Origin: CAKZQX01 sp034436755
Lineage (GTDB): Bacteria > Chloroflexota > Chloroflexia > Chloroflexales > Chloroflexaceae
DNA: 64,000 nt
NCBI GenBank assembly: GCA_034436755.1
Contig: DAOTVB010000090.1
Coordinates: 1-64,000, forward strand
Direction of reading: 5' to 3'
The notes below the pieces were generated by a model. The model was not told where the DNA came from. It worked only from the letters and a program-made list of their open reading frames with translations, and made no database searches. Below are positions 57,168-64,000 of the stretch, one piece after another. Position numbers and translations under genes: made by a program. Each line of letters starts with the position of its first letter. The first letter of the stretch is position 1.

Positions 57168-60100
57168 TTATGTGCAAAGTGGGGTAGTATCGGGTGCTTC
57201 AACCAGCGGCAGGGTAGCGCAGATGACCCGGTTACGTCCGCTGGTTTTGGCGCGGTAGAGTGCTCTATCTGCGGCACCGATCAGGGTTGTGGTTGTGTTG
57301 CCATGGGTCGGAAATCCGGCAATCCCCAGCGAAATTGTCACGGTGTCGAGTTGTTGCTGCTCGTGGGTAATGCGCAGTTGCTCAACCCCGGCACGGAGTT
57401 GCTCGGCGCGGATCTGCGTATCTTCCAGGGTAGCCTCGGGCAGGATGAGCATAAACTCCTCGCCGCCATAGCGGCAGGCAATATCTTCGCTACGAATATG
57501 TTGTTGCAAAAATGTCCCCAGCGCCTGTAGCAGCGCATCACCGCCCTTGTGTCCAAAGCGGTCGTTAAACTGCTTAAAATGATCAACATCCAGCATAATG
57601 ATGCCAACCGGGCGCTGATGCCGTGCTGCATGCTGTAACTCGCGTTGCAAGGTTTCATCCAGATAGCGCCGGTTAAAGAGCCCGGTCAGCGCATCACGGA
57701 TGGCCTGGTTTTGCAGATGTTCGCGCAACTGCAGATTGGCAATCGCCAGCGCCAGATAGTCGGCCACGGTTACTGTCAGCCGCTCGGCCCGCCGGCGGGC
57801 TGCGAGTGAGGGTAGCTCCGTCTCGCTGAGGCGTAGCACGCCGAGCGGCTCACCATGGGCCACCAGGGGCACACAGAGCGACGGGATAGCGCTATCGGCC
57901 ATGTGGCAGCAGATGTCGGTAGCGCCGGGGCCGCTGGTATGCAGCGGCCCCTGTGTGAGCGACCGGCAGATCGTGCCGGCAAAGCCCGGCGGCCAGCGCT
58001 GGGGTGGTCCCCAGGCGGTTGCCAGTTCAAGATAGGTACCAGTGGCGTCAACACTATACAAAGCCCCGGCCCGGTTGGGAAACAGCCGGCTGATCACCGG
58101 GATGATCGCCTGGTATGCATCATTGACGGTCTGGCAGGTCTGCAAGACATCACTGAGTTCATTCAGCAGCGTCATATCGCGGTTCCGTTGTCTGAGCTTG
58201 CTGACCCAGACCTGCGATTGGGCATGGGCCAGTTGCAGCGCTTGCTCCGCCTGTTTGCGCTCGGTAATATCGGCGATAATCCCGATCACGCTTTCCAGGT
58301 TGTCCTGTGCATTCACCAGGACGCGGGTGGAGAGATCGCCCCAGAAGAGGTTGCCATCCTTGCGCCGGAAACGCTGCTCCAGGCGAAATCCCTTCACCTC
58401 GCCCCGCAGCAGCGCCTGCATGGCCGCCTGGTTCGTTGCACTATCCTCGGAACTGACCAGATCGAGCCAGCATTTCTGGTAGACCTCGTAGCGGGTCATG
58501 CCCAGCATTTCGAGCCAGCGACCATTCACCTCGATGAAATGGCCCTCCCGATCAAGCAAGACGATGCCGACGGCGGCATTATCGAGGATGGCCTGGAGGC
58601 GATCCTGGCTCTCCCGAATAGCGGCCTGGGTACGTTTGAACTTTGTGATGTCGCGGGTGATCCCGCCGAGGAGCAGCCCGGTGTTGGTCTGAATCGGAAA
58701 GATGCGGGTAGACACCGTCCGGCGGGTGCCGTCAGGTAACTGTGTTTCGCGTTCAATGGGCTGCTGGTGGATGGAATTGTCCTGGTCGGCGTTGTAGAGC
58801 ATGGTCAGCACCGCAGCTTTGATCCGCTCATGCATGGCCGGGGTGCGATACTCTTCCGGAGTCAACCGGAACAGCACATCCCACTTGGGTTGCCCCAGGG
58901 TTTCGGTGCGGCTCAACCCGAAAATTTGCTCGGCCCCCTCGTTCCAGGCAGTAACGCTTCCCTGCGCATCTACCAGCAGCAGCGCATCCTGCGACTGTTC
59001 AAAAAACCCGCGGAAGGTCTCCTCACTGGCCTGCAGCGCATCTTCCATCCGTTTGCGTTCGGTGACATCGGTGATCACGCCGATGTAATGCGTGAGCCGG
59101 CCCGTCGGCTCGTACAACGGTGTGATGGCAAGTTCATTCCAGAAGGGCGTGCCGTCCTTGCGGTAGTTTAGCAGGACTATCTGGCAGCCCTGCCCGGCCG
59201 CCACCGCGTCCCGAATCGCTGCGACATCGGCCGGGTCGGTGTCCGGTCCCTGGAGAAAGCGGCAGTTGTAGCCCAGGGTCTCGGCGGGCGTGTAGCCGGT
59301 CATCCGTTCAAATGCGGCGTTACAGTAGATAATCGGCATATCCGGCTGGTTAACATCGGTGATCAGGATGCCGCTTGTCACCGTTGCCAATGCCCGCTCC
59401 CAGACGCGCAGCACGGCTTCGGCCTGGCTGGAGCGGGTCAACACATGCGAAACATCGAGTCGTTCGGTATCGGCCAGCGCCCAGAGGGGATCGCGCTCCT
59501 GGCGTAGTTCTGCGCACATATGTCGGCAGGTGTCCAGGCGTTGCTCAAGTTCCTTCACCCGCTGCTGCAACAGGGCAATAATGGTCTGGCATGGCGTGGT
59601 GCCATCGGGCTGCTGCTGCAACACCGGGGTTCCCTGACCGCCTGTTCCGCCTGTTCCGTCTGTTCCGCCTGTTCCGTCTGTTCCGTCTGTTCTGCTGCGA
59701 TCAGGGGTGGGTGGGTTCACCGGGAAGGTGGTTGTCAGCAGCGTTTCAGCGGTTGTGGGATCAACCGGCCGTGAGAAGAAGTAGCCCTGTCCGTACTCGC
59801 AATGGAGATCCTGCAGGTAGTGCAGTTGCGCCGCAGTTTCGATGCCTTCTGCAACCGTCTCTTTCCGGAGCGTGTGGCTCAACATCACAATACTCTGCGT
59901 AATGGCGGCACTCTCGTCACTAACTTTCAGGGTGCTGACGAACGAGCGGTCAATCTTGAGGGTCTGGATCGGGAAGCGGTGTAGATAGCGCAGTGAGGAG
60001 TAGCCGGTCCCGAAGTCATCAATGCACAACTGGACGCCCAGATCTTGCAGCCGTGCCAGCTTCGTGATTGTGGTTTCGACATGATCCATCATCACATTTT

Positions 60101-63100
60101 CGGTGATCTCGATCTTCAGGCCGGCGGCAGCAAGCCCGGTCTCCTGCAAGATCTGCCGGATCTGTTCTACAACATCGTCGCGCATAAAGGCTTTGCTGGA
60201 GAGGTTCACGCCAATCGTTAGCGCCTGTGCGCCGGCGACCTGTTCCTGCCAGTGGCGCATCTGCCGGCATGCCGCGCGCAACACCCACCAGCCCAGCGGA
60301 ATGATCAGCCCGGTCTCCTCGGCAATCGGGATAAATTCACCCGGCGAGATGAGCCCGCGCAGTGGATGTTGCCAGCGCACCAGCGCTTCAAATCCGGCTA
60401 CCTGCCCGGTAGAGAGCGAGACGATGGGTTGGTAGTGGAGCCGCAACTGCTCCTGCTCAATTGCATGGCGCAGGGCATTCTCGGTATCCAGGCGCTGCAC
60501 TACGGACGAATGCATGGTTGTGTCAAAGACGGCGTAGTGCCCCGGTCCCAGCGCTTTGGCCTGGTACATAGCGGTATCGGCGTCGCGCAGCAGATCCGCC
60601 GGGCACTGATGCTCGTTGGAGTTGAGGACGATACCAATGCTGGCTGAGCTGGACAACTCCTGCTCGTTGATATACAACGGGTGCGCCAGCGCCTGCTGGA
60701 TGCGATAGACCAGCGTCAGCGCATCAGCTTCGTCGTGCAGATCTTCCAGCAGAATAACAAACTCATCACCGCCAAAACGGGCGATGGTGTCACTGACCCG
60801 CAGACACTCCTGCAACCGGCGGGCCGTGATAGTCAACAGATAATCGCCATCCAGGTGGCCCATACTGTCATTGACGACTTTAAAGTTGTCCAGATCAAGA
60901 AAGAGCACCGCAAACCGGCCGGCCGGGTCACGCCGGGTCCGGCGGAGGGCATGCTCCAGCAGTTCCATAAACAGCGTACGGTTGGGCAGATCCGTCAGCG
61001 CGTCGTGCAGCGCCTGATGTCGGAGTTGTTCTTCCGCAGCTTTGCGCTCGGTAATATCGCGGATGAAGCTACAGAGATACTCCTGCCCCTTAAATGCCAG
61101 ATGGTTTCCGGTGATCTCCACCGGTAGCACACTGCCGTCTTTCCGGTGGATCTCGGTTTCACAGGTGGCTGAGCCATGCTGCTTAACATGTTGCCAGAGC
61201 TGTTTCCAGTCTTCCTCGGAGAGGTTTGCGTTGATATCGGTAATGCAACGGCCCAGTAACTCCTCGCGGGGAGCCGCATGGTACTGACAGGCAGCATCAT
61301 TCACATAGAGATATTGACCATCGGGATCAATCCAGACCACCGCATCGGCGGCGCGGTCCAGGGCAAACTGCGCCAGATGCAGCGCTTCCTCGGCCTGCTT
61401 ACGTTCGGTGATATCCTGCGCCGCCCCGTAGATCCGCACCACGCGGCCCCTTGCAGCATCCCAGACCGGCTTGCCATAATCGCGCAGCCAGCGCACCTCG
61501 CCGCTCCGGGTGACAATCCGGAACTCGCTGACATCCGCTTGACCGGACAGTAAACGCTGGTTGCGTTGCAAGGCGATTGGCCAATCTTCCGGATGGACCA
61601 GTTGTTTCCAATGATCATCTCCTTCCATTTCTTCAGAGTTGAAGCCAGTTGTGCGGGCGTAGGCATCGGTTGTCCACTCGGTGATGGCCGTACCGTCAGG
61701 CATCAACTGTACCGCATAGGCATAATCGGAGATAAGTTCCGAGACAATGCGGTAGCGGGTCTCACTCGCGCTCAGTGCTTCGACTGCGCGCTGACGCTCC
61801 CGCATTTCTGTCTTTAATGCCTGGTTGCTCTGCAATAGTTGTGCAGTACGCTCCTCAACCCGAATTTCCAGTTCAGCATGCGCCTGGCGCAGGGCATTCT
61901 CGGCCTGCCGTCGCTCGGTGATATCGTGAATGATCGCGTGGAGCCGGAGTTGTCCCTGGATCTCAATCGGCACCGTGTAGACTTCCACATCACGGATCTC
62001 GCCCGAAGCCAGTTGATGTTGGAACTGGAAGTAGAGCCGCTGTTCATGTTTTGCCCGCTCCAGCTCTGCGAGGATTTCTTCCTCCGGCAGGATGTTAATC
62101 TGCGCTATGTTCATCGTGCGCAAGACGGGCAGGGGATAACCATAGAACTCACTTGCGGCGGGGTTGGCATCAACAATTGCGCCGGTATCGGGCTCGATCA
62201 GCAGCTTCACCGCCCGGTTCTTCTCAAACATAGCGCGATAGGTCGCCTCGCGCTGCCGGAGTGCCGCCTCAGTCTGCTGGTGCTGGCAGATCTCGGCCTG
62301 CAAAGCGCGATTGCTCTGCGCCAGTTCGTCGGTGCGTTGCCGGACGCGCGCCTCCAGTTCGTCATACATCTGGTGCAAGGCTTCCTCGGCCAGTTTGCGT
62401 TGCGTAATATCTTCGTGCGCAACCACCAGGTAGGGATGATCATCTATGTCAAAACGGGTGATATGGGCAATAAACCAGCGCCGCTCGTCGGGTGCATGAC
62501 AGGGGTACTCCAGCGCAAAGTGCTCCAGATTGCCGGCGAGAACGGCGCGGAGACCGGCGGCAAACTCCTGGGAGCCTTCGCTGCTCGCACCGGCGGCCAG
62601 ATCACACACCTGCAAATAGTTTGTACCCTCGGCGATTGGACTACTAACCGGGGGATTGGCTTCAGCAAAATCATTCCAGGCCTTGTTAACAACAATAATT
62701 GTACTGGTTGCATCCAGGACCGCAATATGGGCCGATAGGGCATCCAGGACGGCCTGCTTAAACTGTTCACTATGCTGGAGCGCCTCCTCAACCCGCTTGC
62801 GTCGGGTGATATCCCGGGTCATCACCATACAGGCAAGAATACAACCCGCGTCATCATAGACCGGCAGCGTGTGGACTTCATAGGTGCAGGTGCGATAGGT
62901 CGTTTCAAAGCTGCTGGTCGTTCCGGCAAGCGCGGCCCGGCAGTGTGGTTCGAGTATGGCACTGGTTGCCGGCGGCAGTACCTCCCAGATGGTCCGGCCC
63001 TCGATCGCATCCGGGAAGAAGCCCATATCGTCCAACCCTGCGCCATCAACCAGGATATAGCGCAGGTCGTGGTCGAAGAGGGCAATCGCGCCATTGGGAA

Positions 63101-63284
63101 AATGACGCGCGACAATCCGATAGAGAGTTTCGCCGGCCGGCAGGATCTCGGGTTGAGGCCGGGAGGGGGTGTCAGTTGGTGGAGTGGCCGCCCGTCCGGC
63201 TGCCAGTGCCGTTTCCAGTTCGGCAACTCGTTGCTTGAGGTGCGCATTCTCGTGTTGTAGCGACTGAGCAGTTCTATGGCCCAT
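57168..63284 (-). CDS. Multi-PAS/LOV GGDEF-EAL-GGDEF protein
   Basis: 2038 residues, no membrane helix. Order: coiled coil, five PAS domains (about 50-750, ends marked by DITRRKR, DITQRKL, DITERRQ, DITERKQ, DITERKA), GGDEF (about 765-905, RFGGDEFVIL at 838), EAL (920-1175, GFEALVRWQHP at 966, DDFGTGYSSL), a Gly/Thr/Asp-rich linker (1195-1218), a LOV domain (1295-1400) with photo-adduct C1341 in YNCRFLQGPDTD, two PAS, a GAF domain and a second GGDEF (RYGGEEFMLIL near 1938). It should both make and degrade cyclic di-GMP, with blue-light input at the LOV domain. It reads like two proteins fused at the linker. No strong ribosome site is seen. Confidence 0.88.
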   Translation of the reverse strand: MGHRTAQSLQHENAHLKQRVAELETALAAGRAATPPTDTPSRPQPEILPAGETLYRIVARHFPNGAIALFDHDLRYILVDGAGLDDMGFFPDAIEGRTIWEVLPPATSAILEPHCRAALAGTTSSFETTYRTCTYEVHTLPVYDDAGCILACMVMTRDITRRKRVEEALQHSEQFKQAVLDALSAHIAVLDATSTIIVVNKAWNDFAEANPPVSSPIAEGTNYLQVCDLAAGASSEGSQEFAAGLRAVLAGNLEHFALEYPCHAPDERRWFIAHITRFDIDDHPYLVVAHEDITQRKLAEEALHQMYDELEARVRQRTDELAQSNRALQAEICQHQQTEAALRQREATYRAMFEKNRAVKLLIEPDTGAIVDANPAASEFYGYPLPVLRTMNIAQINILPEEEILAELERAKHEQRLYFQFQHQLASGEIRDVEVYTVPIEIQGQLRLHAIIHDITERRQAENALRQAHAELEIRVEERTAQLLQSNQALKTEMRERQRAVEALSASETRYRIVSELISDYAYAVQLMPDGTAITEWTTDAYARTTGFNSEEMEGDDHWKQLVHPEDWPIALQRNQRLLSGQADVSEFRIVTRSGEVRWLRDYGKPVWDAARGRVVRIYGAAQDITERKQAEEALHLAQFALDRAADAVVWIDPDGQYLYVNDAACQYHAAPREELLGRCITDINANLSEEDWKQLWQHVKQHGSATCETEIHRKDGSVLPVEITGNHLAFKGQEYLCSFIRDITERKAAEEQLRHQALHDALTDLPNRTLFMELLEHALRRTRRDPAGRFAVLFLDLDNFKVVNDSMGHLDGDYLLTITARRLQECLRVSDTIARFGGDEFVILLEDLHDEADALTLVYRIQQALAHPLYINEQELSSSASIGIVLNSNEHQCPADLLRDADTAMYQAKALGPGHYAVFDTTMHSSVVQRLDTENALRHAIEQEQLRLHYQPIVSLSTGQVAGFEALVRWQHPLRGLISPGEFIPIAEETGLIIPLGWWVLRAACRQMRHWQEQVAGAQALTIGVNLSSKAFMRDDVVEQIRQILQETGLAAAGLKIEITENVMMDHVETTITKLARLQDLGVQLCIDDFGTGYSSLRYLHRFPIQTLKIDRSFVSTLKVSDESAAITQSIVMLSHTLRKETVAEGIETAAQLHYLQDLHCEYGQGYFFSRPVDPTTAETLLTTTFPVNPPTPDRSRTDGTDGTGGTDGTGGTGGQGTPVLQQQPDGTTPCQTIIALLQQRVKELEQRLDTCRHMCAELRQERDPLWALADTERLDVSHVLTRSSQAEAVLRVWERALATVTSGILITDVNQPDMPIIYCNAAFERMTGYTPAETLGYNCRFLQGPDTDPADVAAIRDAVAAGQGCQIVLLNYRKDGTPFWNELAITPLYEPTGRLTHYIGVITDVTERKRMEDALQASEETFRGFFEQSQDALLLVDAQGSVTAWNEGAEQIFGLSRTETLGQPKWDVLFRLTPEEYRTPAMHERIKAAVLTMLYNADQDNSIHQQPIERETQLPDGTRRTVSTRIFPIQTNTGLLLGGITRDITKFKRTQAAIRESQDRLQAILDNAAVGIVLLDREGHFIEVNGRWLEMLGMTRYEVYQKCWLDLVSSEDSATNQAAMQALLRGEVKGFRLEQRFRRKDGNLFWGDLSTRVLVNAQDNLESVIGIIADITERKQAEQALQLAHAQSQVWVSKLRQRNRDMTLLNELSDVLQTCQTVNDAYQAIIPVISRLFPNRAGALYSVDATGTYLELATAWGPPQRWPPGFAGTICRSLTQGPLHTSGPGATDICCHMADSAIPSLCVPLVAHGEPLGVLRLSETELPSLAARRRAERLTVTVADYLALAIANLQLREHLQNQAIRDALTGLFNRRYLDETLQRELQHAARHQRPVGIIMLDVDHFKQFNDRFGHKGGDALLQALGTFLQQHIRSEDIACRYGGEEFMLILPEATLEDTQIRAEQLRAGVEQLRITHEQQQLDTVTISLGIAGFPTHGNTTTTLIGAADRALYRAKTSGRNRVICATLPLVEAPDTTPLCT

Positions 63285-63526
63285 AGTTTTATCCAGATGT
63301 CAATCATTTTCCGGGGACCAGGCAGGGACGAAGTCTGAACGACGCTGTCCCTGCCTCTATGCTGTGTATGCAATCGTGTTGTTGATCAGGATAAATCAGA
63401 CAACATTGTGCAGTAGCCGGGCAGTTCCTACCGGGTTATCGTTCAATAGCATGCTGCCGACCGACACACGCGCAAAGCAAAATGCTGGTCTACCTATGAG
63501 TATAACTGAATAATCCAGCATATAAC

Positions 63527-63544
63527 ATACGTAAATATACGTAT
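63527..63544. promoter_or_regulatory. AT-rich palindrome upstream of the LOV protein gene
   Basis: ATACGTA and TACGTAT flank a 4-base centre, about 243 bp upstream of the start. A candidate operator; the rest of 63285-63597 shows no gene or clear hairpin. Confidence 0.3.
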
Positions 63545-63597
63545 TTCTTCACCGATACCGTTATTGTGCGCCGAGTGTGGTGGTTCCTGCCTGCTCA

Positions 63598-64000
63598 CTA
63601 CCCGGTCGTATAGCCATTCTGCTGTAACACATAGGCAATGCCACTCTGCAGATTGCTCAGGGTGACAATATCGCCCAGGTCGGCCCCCATGCCCACCAGG
63701 GTTTGCGCAACCTCCGGGCGAATGCCGGTCAGGACTACACGCGCCCCCAGCAGCTTGACCGCCTGGGCTGCCCGCACCAGCGCGCTGGCAACCTGCGTAT
63801 CGACCATCTGCACGCCGGTAATGTCGAGAATGACCACTTCGGCCTGGTGCTCGGCCACACCTTCAAGCAGCGTCTCGAGGATCTGCTGCGCGCGACCGCT
63901 ATCAATGCTGCCGATCAGTGGCATGGCGACTACCTCATCGGCCAGGGGAATCAGAGGGGTACTCAGTTCGCGCAGGGCGGCACGCTGGACCTCGATCATC
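63598..64000 (-). CDS. RsbR-like STAS-domain protein (5' end beyond window)
   Basis: 133 residues are visible, from an in-frame ATG at 63999. The sequence just before the domain (QRAALRELSTPLIPLADEV) is the usual linker of RsbR-type stressosome proteins, so the gene probably extends past the right edge with an N-terminal sensor. The STAS domain is complete: VVAMPLIGSIDSGRAQQILETLL, VVILDITGVQMVDTQVASALVRAAQ (with the threonine of DITG that RsbT-type kinases phosphorylate) and GARVVLTGIRPEVAQTLV. It likely belongs to a stressosome or partner-switching pathway. Confidence 0.85.
   Translation of the reverse strand, partial: MIEVQRAALRELSTPLIPLADEVVAMPLIGSIDSGRAQQILETLLEGVAEHQAEVVILDITGVQMVDTQVASALVRAAQAVKLLGARVVLTGIRPEVAQTLVGMGADLGDIVTLSNLQSGIAYVLQQNGYTTG

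Overview
The window looks like chromosomal DNA of a filamentous Chloroflexota bacterium (class Chloroflexia). This is inferred from gene content, not from a marker search: a PASTA Ser/Thr kinase, many PAS/GAF two-component proteins, TIR and effector-associated-domain (EAD-like) proteins, a CarH-like B12 light-sensor domain, a LOV domain, and very repeat-rich intergenic DNA. No rRNA, CRISPR array, phage or complete insertion sequence is visible. One tRNA (Thr, CGT) is present.

Left end (1-8700): a minus-strand block ending at tRNA-Thr. In transcription order it holds a 109-aa peptide resembling a ComX or RiPP precursor, a polyprenyl-synthase-like protein (ComQ-like), a 10-TM PDZ histidine kinase (ComP-like), a LuxR-type response regulator (ComA-like), a 5'-truncated subtilase stub with a carrier-protein-like tail lacking its serine, an ABC-2 type transporter (ATPase plus two permeases), and the start of an ABC exporter. 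This resembles a Bacillus ComQXPA prenyl-peptide quorum-sensing locus with an export module attached. It is the most unusual system in the window.

8700-31000: lon, an SH3 membrane protein, a B12-type radical SAM enzyme, small membrane proteins, an ABC-F ATPase, a GAF-PAS-GAF histidine kinase with its NarL-type regulator, a PH-like/EAD protein, a CoA-transferase with alanine dehydrogenase (4-bp overlap), a protein with the Wx9EH signature of CarH light sensors, and a REC protein overlapping a PAS histidine kinase.

31000-47700: thioredoxin-TPR, a TIR-EAD protein, obg, tatA, a glycosyltransferase, a PASTA kinase followed by lepB, an orphan LolD-like ATPase, a split Tm-1-like gene pair, a PHP phosphoesterase, DUF1330, DUF488, a third EAD protein, Nudix, an unknown protein and an alpha/beta hydrolase.

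47700-64000: a second hydrolase, an acidic-repeat lipoprotein, an acetoacetate-decarboxylase-like protein, a DJ-1/PfpI protein, an endonuclease/exonuclease/phosphatase, an RlmI-like methyltransferase, a canonical glgC beside a catalytically degenerate paralogue, a 2038-residue PAS/LOV-GGDEF-EAL-GGDEF protein, and an RsbR-like STAS protein cut by the right edge.

The gaps carry several repeat families. (1) A 195-218 bp palindromic MITE-like element (copies A-H) has a central hairpin that changes sequence between copies while keeping pairing, and tandem pairs are flanked by shared 7-bp duplications. (2) Elements bounded by ATACCAAT/ATTGGTAT. (3) Degenerate 7-8-bp-period tandem repeats (GAACTGA, AACCCCT, AACCTGT types). 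(4) Short hairpin repeats. Several promoters share an extended -10 box, TGCTAtaAT.
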